Part shown: in pieces, positions 23,801 to 32,972 of the stretch
Position numbering within the stretch: position 1 is the first letter of the stretch
How the letters are laid out: each line of letters starts with the position of its first letter
From: Liolophura sinensis
Lineage: Eukaryota > Mollusca > Polyplacophora > Chitonida > Chitonidae
DNA: 64,000 bases
NCBI RefSeq assembly: GCF_032854445.1
Contig: NC_088302.1
Location: 50,128,046-50,192,045 of the forward strand
Direction of reading: 5' to 3'
The notes under the pieces: generated by a model
Seen by the model: the letters and a program-made list of their open reading frames with translations, nothing else
Database searches by the model: none
Told to the model about the DNA's origin: nothing
Made by a program: the position numbers and the translations under genes

Positions 23801-26800
23801 AAAAACTAAAACGGCTAAACATAAATGTCCGTATTTGCCCTTTCAGCTGTGTTCCTCATCCCCTATATTGTTATGTTGGTACTTGCCGGACTTCCCCTCT
23901 TCTTCATGGAACTTGCCTTTGGTCAGTTCAGTTCCCTCGGCTGTATCACCGTCTGGAGGGTCAACAAGCTGTTTAAAGGTAATCCTTACTGTCCATCCTG
24001 CTGACTATCGGTTATCCGAAATTTTTATCATGTAGTCTAACGGTAATCCTCGCTGATCATCCTACAGTCAAACGGTAAACCTTCCTGACCGCCTTGTGGT
24101 CTAACCGTGATCTTTAATGCTCATCCTGCACTCTAACGGTAATCCTCTTTATTCCTCTTGAAGTCTAACAGTAATCGTCGCTATTCCTCCTACAATCTAT
24201 GCTCAGAGTTGGATTTTCGAGAGCATGCGACGCACTGGTCTTGTATCTCGAAAAGCTCCGTCCTGGATATATCACTAATCAACCTATAAGCTGTTCGCAT
24301 ATCCCTTACTTTCCTGCTCAGTTTCCTTAAAGCTCTATGGTCCTCAGTCTGCTAAACGTGTATCCACCAGGAACACAAAAGATTACCAGCTTGAACTCGT
24401 AAAATGTTAACCACATTAGCTAATAATATTAGTTTTTTTAGTTTGTTTTCAAGATTTTTAATGGATACATGAAATCCTTTATTTCTTAATATGGAGTATA
24501 CGAGGTGCCTAACATATAAAAGTGCAAGAAAGTTTCTCAGCATTATTTTTGGGGGTGAAGAGAGCCCAAACTGGGGACGCTTAGCTGGTCCCGCGTTCCC
24601 AGTATGTTCTTCGATGACGTCATTTCCGAATATTTCCGACTCTTAACGGAAATATGCATAAACAGAGGGTTATTAAGAAACATAAAATATGCCTCAGAAA
24701 TAAAATAAAAAAATTCTCATTTTTTGGCGTATCTTTTTCATTTTCTTTAAAACCATAATTTTGATTTATACATGTAGTACCTTTTCATGTAACATTTTAA
24801 ATTAATAAACATTTTATTTTTTTTTCAACATAATAGACATTTTAGACTAAAAAATTGCATAAGAAAAAAGACCCCCCCCCCTCCCACTCTCTCTCATTCT
24901 CCTTATGCTTTTTAGTGTATATGTAATGTATCATTTACATCTTCTGCGCAGGTCTGGGCTGGGCTATGATCACGGTGTCCTCGCTGGTCAGTGTCTACTA
25001 CAACGTGATCATCATGTACGCGCTCTTCTACCTGTTCGCGTCCTTCACCTCGGAGGTTCCCTGGCAGGAATGTCAGGAACCCTGGGCATCCAGCACCTGT
25101 CTAAAGCTTCAGAGGATCCAGGACTACGAGACAGACTTCGAAAAGCTGTCGTCCATCACAGGTAAACACAGGTTCATATTGAGGTTGTGTGACCGTGTCT
25201 GGTTGAGCAGTACACGTGCTTAGACGATAAGGTCGAAGTTCAAATCCAGCCTTCGCTGGATTGGCTGTGGCTTTACGTCTGATGCTTTGCCGTGAGACTA
25301 ACATGGTGCGGTGGCTTTCCCCAAGTTCTGACTGGTTTCTCCACAAACAGACGTATATAGAATATCTTCGGGTACATTTTCAAGTATTGCTTGCCATGAG
25401 AAGATTATATTTACAACCTAAAGCGCAATCTCAAAGAATCGCAAAGACGGTGGTTTACCCCGGGCACTTCGGTTTTCTCCACCCATCAATAATTCTGACT
25501 GTCATCGTGGCATTCCTCCACCTATAAACAAAACTGACTGTCATCGTATAAGTGGCATTCCTCCACCTGTACACAAAACTGACTGTCATCGTATAAGTGG
25601 CATTAAACAATCAATCAATTAATCAACCAATATCTTCTTGCAGATCGGTACAATATGTCGTGCACGGCAGACACTTTACCAATGGTCAATGTGTCCGTGA
25701 ACGGGTCTCTGCTATTGGACACAATGATCAGCGACACCAACATAACCCTGGACAACCCAGCACTGGCAAACTTCACCGTTGATAAACTAAGAATAGACCT
25801 GTTGCCGAATGTTACCTTACTCCTTGACAATTTACCGGCACCTAACGCCACCGTTGGAAACACGGTCTACTACATTCTCAGGGAATATCTTTCAGCTTGT
25901 AAAAACAAAATTACTTCGCCGAGCTCCGATTTTTGGAGGTAAGAGTACTGTGTGCCGTTTTGGTAGACCCTTGTTGGAAAAATGTAGATTGCTGCTTAGT
26001 AGATGCTAGACCTCTGTTTATAATTCTTTGTGGACTACCGTTTTGTAGACCCCTGGTTGAAAATCTTTGTGGACTACCGTTTTGCAAATGTTTTTATGGA
26101 TCCCTAATGGAAAACCCCTTTAGACTTCTTTTTTGCAAATGTTTATGTAGACCCTTTTGGGAAACCTGGAGGACTACCGTTTTGTAGGTGAAAAATCCTT
26201 TTTTTACTGTTTTGTGAATCCTTTCTGGGGAAAAGCTGCAGGGCTACGGTTTCGTAGATGTTTACGTAGACCCATGGCGTGAAAAGCTAGAGGACTACCG
26301 TTTTGTAAATGCTTATGTAGACCACTGTTGATAAATTTTTGTGGACTACCGTTTTGTAGATCTTTATGAATGTCCATGGTTGGAAATCTCATATACCCCC
26401 CCAAAGCTATAATTTCGAATCGGTAAATGCTTTAATTCATTTTAATTGGGTGTGGTCAACAGCTATTACATGTACGAGCTGGAGGAAGGCAAAGGGATCG
26501 AAAGCCTAGGAACGGTCAAATGGCAGTTGGCCTTGACCTTGCTCCTAGCCTGGGTCATCGTGTTTCTGTGCCTAATGAAGGGAGTGAAGTCCTCAGGAAA
26601 GGTTAGATCTTACAAATTATACTGTTTTCTGCCTCTTCTATCTCTTCCAGTACGCAAACAACATAATACACAGCTGTTGGTCGAGTTTCCAAAGACGATT
26701 TGCTTCTGCCCACGTTTATTTAAGACTCATGTTCGAATGCATTTACCGACGGCTTTCTGAAGATCTGCTCTAAAATGTATGTCACATTCGACAAAGGCCA

Positions 26801-29800
26801 TGGTTATGGACCTGACAGAGTTTAAGAGACACATTTGGCATATAACCTGAGAGTCGTGGAAATCGATGTGAGCTCCGAACCAACCAACCCAACACTCTTA
26901 TCGCCTGTACGCATAGGAGTATCCCTGAAAGTCAACCATTAAAAATATCATCATAAGCACTCAGACAGCTTCATGGCTGGTCATATTTGAGGTTACATTC
27001 CATTTTTGTTGTCCAGGTCGTGTACTTTACAGCCACGTTCCCGTATTTGGTACTGGTCATTCTGTTGGTCCGAGGGGTCACTCTTGATGGTTACACGAAA
27101 GGTATAGAGTTCTACATCATTCCAGACTGGTCCAAACTGGCCAATCCGAAGGTGTGGGCAGACGCAGCCACGCAGATTTTCTACTCACTGGGGCCAGCAT
27201 TTGGAGGATTGATAACGTTTGCCAGTTACAACGAGTTCAACAACAACTGTCTCAGGTACTCTTTATAACCTTCAACATCCGCCACACAATTTCTCTACTT
27301 GTCAAGATCACACTTTGTCGGGATCGTAAACCAGACAGAAATTTCACCCTGACCAAGATTATTAGAAATATACAAATCCTCATCAAAATAGGAAATAGTG
27401 GTAGCAACGACTACTTGAAAAAAAAAACGTATATAGAAACACATTTGTCGCAGCTCTGTTTAAGCAGAGCGAACGTGTGTGTTGGCGGTAAATCCAAGTG
27501 TGAAACCTCACGTAAGCGAATGATTATGAATTCAAATATATTTTGAATGTATTTTTAGAGTGCATGTGTTGCAAAAATTGCTGTTGTGGTGAAATTAGTA
27601 TGTTTAGTAAACCCACTGTAAAACCGTGTGCCAAGGGTTTTCGTGCCTATAGATGCTTTCATTATCTAGTTTTTATATAGCTTTCATTAGTTCAGTTCTA
27701 AGCCACCCTATGTACTGTTGTTTTTGTTTTGTTGTCTCTCAGAGATGCCGTGTTGGTCACCGTGATCAACTGTGCCACGAGTGTGTTTGCTGGATTCGTC
27801 ATCTTCTCCGTCCTGGGCTTCATGGCCTATAGCACGGATCAGTTGGTGTCAGAAGTGGCAGCTGACGGACCGGGGTTAGCCTTTATTGCTTATCCAGAAG
27901 CCATAGCCAAGATGCCTGTAGCACCATTGTGGGCTATTCTCTTCTTCTTCATGTTGCTGACTCTGGGTCTAGACAGCCAGGTAATATCAGGCGAAGTGTT
28001 AAGATACGCCGTTCAAGAATAACACGAATGAAAATACTTCCCAGAAGATCATTTTACTATGCTGTCCCGACGTTACCAATGCATTTACCATGATGACGTA
28101 TACCTTCAGTGGGGAATGCTCCGTCATGGTTTGATAGTCGTAATCAAACGTAATCGAATACTTTAACTGTTGTAAGGTCAGTGATTTAGTGTTTGTAAGT
28201 GTAAACCAAATGAATAGTATACTTTTCCATTTTAGTGACGTTTTTATTGCACTTGAAAGAAGGGAGGGATGATCTTGTTACTTTCTTATGCTTTTTAACC
28301 ATTACCTTAATAACTGCTGCAAACCTATTTTATGTTTTCAGTTTGGAATGATGGAAACGATCATCAGCGCCATTTCCGATGAGTTTCCGAACATTCTCCG
28401 ACATCGAAAGATGCTCTTGACAGCAGTTTGTTGCTCCGTAGGTTTTCTAGCTGGGCTTCCTTGTGTTACTCAGGTATGTGCAGAACAATATTGACCTTCT
28501 CACACATGAGTGTTCAGCATGGTTTAACTCGTGTGAAAAGATAGGCAAATGTATTCTGGTTACAATGTATGAAGCAACACTGGTATCGTCAAAGCTTTGT
28601 TCATTATTGGTAGACTCATATAAGTGTTTTTACAACAGTTTCTTAGGTAAAAAGATATGTAAAGTCATCTGATGTATGTTTCAATGTCCAGACCTACGGA
28701 AATATTAAAACGGGTATTTGTATTTATCATTGTGTTGTTTAACGCATATACTCAAGCATTTTCAACTGATACTAAAGCGTCCAGTTTTGTGGGTGATTGA
28801 AATCGGAATACCCGGGTAAATATCAATGTTTGGCAGGTCACTGACGGACTTTACGATGTAAAACGTGTACATTTGCTCGCCATATTCGTGAAGGCTATTG
28901 ACCTTCTGTGAACGTAAGACTGCACAAAACGAGCACCGTGGACTGTTTTTTGCGGAGAACTTTCTGACCAACAAGTTTCTCGCTTTACAGTTCAGAGACA
29001 TGCTCAATTATTATAATATGAAAACATAATCCTTTAAGGAATTGTTAATGGCGTTTTACCGAGGTTAATTCCACTTGAGGCCATGCCTGATTTTCTACGC
29101 CATTTTAAAGTTTCTTTCTACCATTTAACTTGGCCTAACTTTGCTTTCTCCACAGAGAGGTATCTACGTCCTACAGCTAATGGATTGGTACTGCGCCAGT
29201 TATTCTCTTCTCATTATCTCGTTTTTTAACCTGGTCGTCATCATGTGGATTTACGGTACGCCACAAATCTGTGTAAACTTGTGTATATACCCCCTCCCCT
29301 CTCCTCCTCTCCCATCCCCTCCCCCCCCCCCCAACACACACACAAAAGTATGTATCAGCTGTATTGCTCAAACAACACTCGAAACATACAGTAAAAGATC
29401 ACCGAAAGAAAAACAATGGCCAATTAATTAGTTATGACGAACAAGATAGTGACAAATTACAAAAACGTCTGCACCACAGGGAAAGTAAAGCTAAGACAAC
29501 CCATGTATAACACAAAAGACAATGGCAAAGTATTTTAGTTATGTACCACTCGCAAAACAATGATGAGAGAATGATAAAATGGTTACGCACCACAGAAAAG
29601 AGAACGAAAACATGCTTAATTACCATATGAAAAACAAAAACAAATTCAGCAGCTATCACACTAAAGCCGCTTAACGACACGAAAGACAATAACGAAATGG
29701 TTAAGTCTGTCACACGAAAGACAAGCCTAAATTTTGTATATATCACACTATTAAAAGACAGTTGCAAAGTGCCCAGGTTATACTCGAAAGCCAGATAAGC

Positions 29801-31844
29801 ATTCTGTCTAAATATACCAATTGCCAGATTTCATAACGTGTGAAAATATCCTGAATTGGTTGCCATTCTGCGGCCGCTGAGATTTCAGAGTAGGCATATT
29901 TATCACGCATTAAACCCCTCGCCAACAAACAAAAGCCACCTGTTTTACCCTTGAAGCCACGAAAAGTCATAATAACAGTTGTACTCTTGGCAGCTTTGGT
30001 GGCCTAATGGCTAGAGTGTCCGCCACGAAGTCATTGCATCTGGAATCCATTTGGGTCGTTGCATACCAAAGACTTTTAAAATGCTACTTGTTGGTACCTC
30101 CCTTTGCGCTTAGAACTGAGAGGTTGGAGCAAAGAAAGAGGACTAGTTGGCTGGTAATGTGACTGGAAGGGGTGTCATGTCTGATGCCTTCGGCATGGTA
30201 TTTAAGTCGCGTCAGCACTTTGGCTCAATGGACTCGCCACAAGAATGTACAATAAACTGGCTTGATTGAATATTTTATGACATGCTGTCTGTTGCTAGTT
30301 GTTATGATCTGATGTTACTGTCCTAATATTTTGTTTTCTCGTTTACTAATAACGACAAACACCCATATGCTCTTCTATAATCCTGACGTCAGCTCACCTC
30401 AATACATTTTTCAAAGTTATTCTTTTTAGTTTTCATTCTGTAATATTTTTTTTCAGGTTACCGAAGGTTCTCGCGAGATATTGAGATGATGATAGGGAGC
30501 CGCCCTAACTACTACTGGGCCTCCATGTGGTGTGTGATCACACCCCTTGTACTCGTGGTAAGTATGTGTGAGAGTACTTCTTGTCGTATGGATATTGAAT
30601 CTTAGTTTGTTACAGGATACTGTTTCATTCTTCTTATTGTATTTGGGCACATTTATTACGCTAACTTATTTCAATAATCTTTGTTCAGATCTCTACCATG
30701 AAAATTTTATTTTTACTGCTGACACAATGGCTGGTTCTTAAAACTTTATGCAACTGACCTCTGTTACAATTACTTCATGCCAGAAATCTTGCGCTTTATT
30801 GAAATCCTATCTAAATGTGGGTGATGATGTAAAATAGTTTCCTCCTTCATATATAAACTAATGATGGTTTTGCTTTACACAGTTTATCTTCATATCATCG
30901 GCTGTTCGGAACACTCCGGCCTCGTATGGAGATTACGTGTTCCCCGAATATGCTCAAGGCCTGGGTTGGGTTATGATGGCAGTGTCTATAATCAACATCC
31001 CTATCTTCTTCATTTTCGAGGTCATCCGTGATAACGAACTGATGAGCGTAAGTCAAGCCCCACTGTTTACATTCCAGGGATAATCTGACCCTGCATGGAA
31101 AGCACAGTAGGCCTACATGTACATTATAGCGCCTCGCTGTAAGACTTCTACTCCTCTACATTTTACTGTGCTAAAATGAACAAGAAAGACTAGATAAATA
31201 TCATTAAGATTGAGACTTACATGAGATTATTCTTATTTATTTATAACACTGTTTTAGTCGTATGTAGCCACATTCCTGTTTTTCATCATGTCTGTGAAGA
31301 GCTATATGCTATGTATGCGCTCCCCAACTTTCATATCGATGCCCCAAAATGTCTGAGTTCTCTCTACGACAATCTAGGGTCGCAGAGCTTCCAGGTCATA
31401 GGCGGCCACGGGACCCCCACCGGTAATAAGCTGAGATGGTTGCTCGCCTATTTTTGGGAATGTATTTTGTATTGTTTTTTTTATACTTTGGTTTTTTTTG
31501 TTTTGTTTTGTTTATTTCCTTTTTTCAATTTAGTGACTTTTTTTAAATTTCAGGCTATTAAAGAAGCGATGTCCCCGGCAAAGACATGGGGTCCCGCCCT
31601 GCCAGAAAACCGGACGGGTGATTATGCCTATACCAACAGTGCGTATCAACCGGACGAGGTCGTGCTGGACACCGTGTCCAGTGACAACATCACTGCTAAC
31701 GGTCAGACGAAGGGTCATCTCAACGGTCAAGCGAACGGCAAAGCCAACGGTCAAGCTAATGGGCAGAGCCCACCAGAGTATCCAGGAGAACCAGCAAGAT
31801 TTTCTGCTTTAGACCGAGCGGAAGAAGCAGACACGCACATGTAG
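13942..31844 (+). CDS. Gene B: complete SLC6 glycine-transporter-like protein, 13 coding exons, 745 aa
   Basis: Predicted plasma-membrane Na+/Cl--coupled transporter of a small amino acid or related amine. Exons: 13942-13968, 23347-23515, 23847-23978, 24952-25161, 25644-25938, 26463-26601, 27017-27255, 27743-27980, 28342-28473, 29156-29255, 30457-30557, 30883-31047, 31554-31844. All junctions are GT/AG and keep one frame; the CDS is 2,238 nt. Conserved features: [15 protein letters not shown] (TM1, N52, R55), IPY (Y72), a C-x8-C pair after VPW in EL2, [10 protein letters not shown] (TM6a region), TQIFYS (Q377, S381), NCATS (N413, S417) and GLDSQ (D481, S482). By homology to SLC6 structures these are Na+ and Cl- ligands. 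FGQFSSLGC and LFKG-LGWAMI favour the glycine-transporter branch. Odd points are NGGAVF in TM1, AFGG in TM6, an EL2 of ~130 residues with seven N-x-S/T sites, and an NGQ-rich tail ending ADTHM. Confidence 0.93.
14816..14875. repeat. (TA)n microsatellite
   Basis: About 30 uninterrupted TA dinucleotides in gene B intron 1. It produces spurious IYIYIY open frames on both strands. Confidence 0.97.
15590..15775. repeat. Degenerate ~35-bp tandem array, 5 copies
   Basis: CCGGTTTCCTTCGTGGTTTA-like units recur at about 15602, 15637, 15673, 15706 and 15741, separated by TTATAACCTCCGAGCAC-type spacers. The period is 33-36 bp with substantial drift between copies. Confidence 0.85.
17940..18222 (-). mobile_element. 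Foldback-family element, single arm, reverse orientation
   Basis: Contains GAGAGTAAAATCAGAGCAAC, then GTGGTAGTTGGCAAAGGGTC, then TCAGGGTTTTATTCTAACTA and CATGTAAATGC, followed by CGCCCCTAGCACCATA and GTCATCACATGTAATAAAC. This is the reverse complement of the arms at 8271, 32973 and 35905. No coding capacity. Confidence 0.65.
18844..18866. repeat. (AT)n microsatellite
   Basis: Short run of alternating A and T, about 11 repeats, inside gene B intron 1. Confidence 0.9.
19749..20008 (+). mobile_element. tRNA-derived SINE copy
   Basis: Starts GGAGGCCTCTGTGGA and has an A-box-like segment with the hallmark GCTAGCGCGCTAGCGC. A B-box-like GTGAGTTCAAGTCCAGC follows, then a body with TACGTGGGAAGGTCTGCCAG. 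The 3' end is GAGTACGGCGTAAAGCGCC and an AATAAA-rich tail. The same body is seen at 22592, 34170, 44277 (reverse), 49785 and 56456. The Pol III box assignment is by consensus resemblance. Confidence 0.8.
22395..22462 (+). mobile_element. 3' fragment of the same SINE
   Basis: ATAAGTGAAATATTCTTGAG then TGCAGTGTAAAACACCAA and an (AATA)n tail match only the 3' end of the SINE family. Confidence 0.7.
22592..22828 (+). mobile_element. tRNA-derived SINE copy
   Basis: Contains GGAGCCCTCCGTGGCCCAGT, TTGGTTAGCGCGCTAGCGCG, CAGGAGCCTCTCACCAAT, a body with CGTACGAGGGAAGG and the tail CTTGCGTACGGCGTAAAACT. Slightly shortened in the middle compared with 19749-20008. Confidence 0.8.
23255..23320 (+). mobile_element. 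SINE 3' fragment just before gene B exon 2
   Basis: GGTGAAACATTCTTGAGCAC and GGCGTATAACATCAAGAG resemble the SINE 3' end. It lies about 30 bp upstream of the acceptor of exon 2, so it may contribute to that acceptor's upstream context. Confidence 0.45.
23347..23515 (+). CDS. Gene B exon 2 (N-terminus, TM1)
   Basis: Acceptor TTGTAG ends at 23346 and donor GTAAGA begins at 23516. 169 bp, phase 0 to 1. Reads [20 protein letters not shown], then [20 protein letters not shown], then [28 protein letters not shown] is the TM1 signature, and RG-W-GKLDF is the usual lead-in. The charged helix before it has no match in gene C. Confidence 0.95.
23847..23978 (+). CDS. Gene B exon 3 (TM1b-TM2)
   Basis: Acceptor CTTTCAG ends at 23846 and donor GTAATC begins at 23979. 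132 bp, phase 1 to 1, identical in length to gene C exon 3. Reads [20 protein letters not shown], then [20 protein letters not shown], then KLFK. The IPY tyrosine (Cl- site) and FGQF motif are present. The usual NGGGAF reads NGGAVF across the junction. Confidence 0.95.
23979..24202 (+). repeat. 32-bp tandem repeat starting exactly at a splice donor, 7 copies
   Basis: Units start at 23979, 24011, 24043, 24075, 24107, 24139 and 24171, each 32 bp. Each begins GT(A/T/G)A(T/A)CC-like and ends TCTAACG or similar. The first unit's GTAATCC is the active donor of exon 3. GTAATCC or near copies (GTAAACC, GTGATCT, GTAATCG) recur at each unit start. Copies are diverged but in strict register. Confidence 0.85.
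24952..25161 (+). CDS. Gene B exon 4 (TM3, start of EL2)
   Basis: Acceptor TGCGCAG ends at 24951 and donor GTAAAC begins at 25162. 210 bp, phase 1 to 1. Reads [20 protein letters not shown], then [20 protein letters not shown], then [16 protein letters not shown]3 contains the conserved VYYNVI tyrosines. VPW and the C-x8-C pair mark the EL2 disulfide. Gene C has no intron at this exon's 3' boundary. Confidence 0.94.
25205..25615 (+). repeat. SINE-like and short tandem repeats in gene B intron 4
   Basis: AAGTTCAAATCCAGCCTTCG at about 25237 resembles a B box, and CTGACTGTCATCGTATAAGT recurs at 25494, 25534 and 25579 with CATTCCTCCACCT spacers (40-45 bp). It ends in CAATCAATCAATTAATCAA. Probably a decayed SINE whose tail was locally duplicated. 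Confidence 0.5.
25644..25938 (+). CDS. Gene B exon 5 (EL2 glycosylated loop)
   Basis: Acceptor TTGCAG ends at 25643 and donor GTAAGA begins at 25939. 295 bp, phase 1 to 2. Begins [20 protein letters not shown] and ends SPSSDFW. It is the unusually long second extracellular loop, with sequons NMS, NVS, NGS, NIT, NFT, NVT and NAT. It joins exon 6 as [12 protein letters not shown], equivalent to [12 protein letters not shown] in gene C. Confidence 0.93.
25948..26385 (+). repeat. ~51-bp degenerate tandem repeat just after a splice donor, ~8 copies
   Basis: The core GGACTACCGTTTTGTAGATG recurs at about 26032, 26071, 26171, 26292 and 26343. Decayed copies start near 25955 (GTGCCGTTTTGGTAGACCC), 26122, 26205 and 26241. 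The full unit is about 51 bp and includes TGTAGACCCTTGTTGGAAAA. Shorter 34-40 bp units also occur. The first copy lies within about 15 bp of the exon 5 donor. Confidence 0.85.
26463..26601 (+). CDS. Gene B exon 6 (TM4-TM5)
   Basis: Acceptor GTCAACAG ends at 26462 and donor GTTAGA begins at 26602. 139 bp, phase 2 to 0. Reads [20 protein letters not shown], then [20 protein letters not shown], then [23 protein letters not shown] is a strong SLC6 TM5 signature. It is two codons longer than gene C exon 5. Confidence 0.94.
27017..27255 (+). CDS. Gene B exon 7 (IL2/TM5-TM6)
   Basis: Acceptor TGTCCAG ends at 27016 and donor GTACTC begins at 27256. 239 bp, phase 0 to 2. Reads [20 protein letters not shown], then [20 protein letters not shown], then [20 protein letters not shown], then [19 protein letters not shown]. 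Exactly the sum of gene C exons 6 and 7 (135 + 104), so this gene lacks the intron C has before VWGDAA. The TM6 core is SLGPAFGG. Confidence 0.95.
27743..27980 (+). CDS. Gene B exon 8 (TM7-TM8)
   Basis: Acceptor CTCTCAG ends at 27742 and donor GTAATA begins at 27981. 238 bp, phase 2 to 0. Reads [20 protein letters not shown], then [20 protein letters not shown], then [20 protein letters not shown], then [25 protein letters not shown] and GLDS hold Na+/Cl- ligands by homology. It equals gene C exons 8 and 9 fused (125 + 113). Confidence 0.95.
28342..28473 (+). CDS. Gene B exon 9 (TM8 end-TM9)
   Basis: Acceptor TTTTCAG ends at 28341 and donor GTATGT begins at 28474. 132 bp, phase 0. Reads [20 protein letters not shown], then [20 protein letters not shown], then CVTQ. 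ETII-AISDEFP is a family-wide motif close to the glycine-transporter version. Confidence 0.95.
29156..29255 (+). CDS. Gene B exon 10 (TM10)
   Basis: Acceptor CTCCACAG ends at 29155 and donor GTACGC begins at 29256. 100 bp, phase 0 to 1. Reads [20 protein letters not shown], then [13 protein letters not shown]. Same boundaries as gene A exon a2. Confidence 0.94.
29996..30265 (+). mobile_element. Second tRNA-like SINE family copy (gene B intron 10)
   Basis: Begins GGTGGCCTAATGGCTAGAGT (A-box-like, tRNA-head style). It continues with ACTGAGAGGTTGGAGCAAAG and GTGACTGGAAGGGGTGTCAT, and ends GTCAGCACTTTGGCTCAATGG...AATAAA. The same body is at 45716-46000 and a partial one at 45530-45650. Confidence 0.65.
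30457..30557 (+). CDS. Gene B exon 11 (TM11)
   Basis: Acceptor TTTTTCAG ends at 30456 and donor GTAAGT begins at 30558. 101 bp, phase 1 to 0. Reads [20 protein letters not shown], then [25 protein letters not shown] is conserved in glycine-type members. Confidence 0.94.
30883..31047 (+). CDS. Gene B exon 12 (TM12)
   Basis: Acceptor TTACACAG ends at 30882 and donor GTAAGT begins at 31048. 165 bp, phase 0. Reads [20 protein letters not shown], then [20 protein letters not shown], then [15 protein letters not shown]. The LGW core of TM12 is kept. Unlike its twin exon in gene A, no tandem array follows it. Confidence 0.94.
31554..31844 (+). CDS. Gene B exon 13 (cytoplasmic tail, stop)
   Basis: Acceptor AAATTTCAG ends at 31553, and TAG ends at 31844. 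96 residues: [20 protein letters not shown] at the start, then a hydrophilic middle with [20 protein letters not shown]. It ends [16 protein letters not shown] matches WGPALEKYR in gene A. The NGQ/NGK run is a short internal repeat of the ACGGTCAAGCGAACGGC type. T-H-M fits a class I PDZ ligand (T at -2, hydrophobic last), as described for mammalian glycine transporters; function here is inferred. Confidence 0.93.
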   Translation, partial: AIKEAMSPAKTWGPALPENRTGDYAYTNSAYQPDEVVLDTVSSDNITANGQTKGHLNGQANGKANGQANGQSPPEYPGEPARFSALDRAEEADTHM

Positions 31845-32625
31845 AGAAGGATAAAGATGTCTCGAAGTTTACCTGCTCATTTATCAATCAGCAAACTGTT
31901 CATATATGCAGATTTACAGCAAAATGCGGTCTGGTGTAAAATACCAGGGCTTTATAACTTTAATGTCCACAGCTTTATGAGAACCAGTAGTTCCAGAAAC
32001 TTTCAGTTACACATTCCATAAATTTTGTTTTAGAAAATATACATATCGAGAACTCGTGTCAAAATACTCAAGTTTTATCCAGGTATACTATATGTAGTTT
32101 TGTCATGTGCGGTTTAACGCATTGCTATATCCGTTGATATGAATACGTTAGCCTTTAGTGGCAATTTCGAGCTTATATCAATGTTTGCGTTTTCGGAATT
32201 TAATATTTCTTTTCCTCGTTCCAATACAGCCCGGATTCTCCCCATATTTTTTTTTACAGATGAGCCAAGCTCTAAATACTCCATCCGTAAATTTTAGTGT
32301 AAATGTATTTAAGATGTATACAAAATTTAAGTGAACAATACTGACTGACAAATCTATCGGGTATATTCCATAGTAGAATGAGTTCAGGGCTTCCTTATAT
32401 ATTTCAGGCTTCCACCATTTAGCCACGTGAATGACACGTGATCATGATGCGGTAAATTATCAGGGAGTTTGTTTATGACTACCGTGGTATTACATATCTG
32501 AAATAATTTTTGTGATGTTTATATTTCTGTAAAAATTACCAGTTGTGTTTCCTTTATATATACTTTTATTTGATCATGTAAAGACTTTTTCATATTTTTG
32601 AATAAAATAATGAATAAGCAACATC
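31845..32625 (+). other. Probable 3' UTR of gene B
   Basis: AT-rich unique sequence from the stop to a candidate AATAAA at 32601-32606. No coding or repeat signal. Confidence 0.45.
32601..32606 (+). promoter_or_regulatory. Candidate polyadenylation signal, gene B
   Basis: AATAAA in TTTTTGAATAAAATAATGAA, about 757 bp after the stop of gene B. Confidence 0.45.
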
Positions 32626-32972
32626 AAGCATATGATGTAATATACAATACTTGACACTAAGGGGTATATATGCTGTCAGAAGATCGTGCCTGTAACGAAT
32701 GACACGAGTGACACACAGGCTGCGGCTTTTCGTAAGGATGTTTATCGGGTACCTCGTAAAGGGAGGTAATTTCAAACACGCCCACTCCACCCGATTTCCT
32801 CCTGTCCCAAATCTCACCTCTGCTTTACAAGCGAAATATTGAAATATTAAGTTTTTGAACACTACTCACGTAAAAAATATGGAACCATGCATAGCGTATT
32901 TGTAGTCAGATTCAAACTGTGCCGCTAGGGGGCGTTCCCCTGGTGGACTAAGCCCCCAAGGCCTGGTCCCTT

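Noticed and set aside
31221-31844. 207-codon frame as a single exon for the gene B tail
   Set aside because: The part before 31554 is T-rich intron ([11 protein letters not shown]); a proper acceptor at 31553 and phase-0 join to exon 12 give the family structure.
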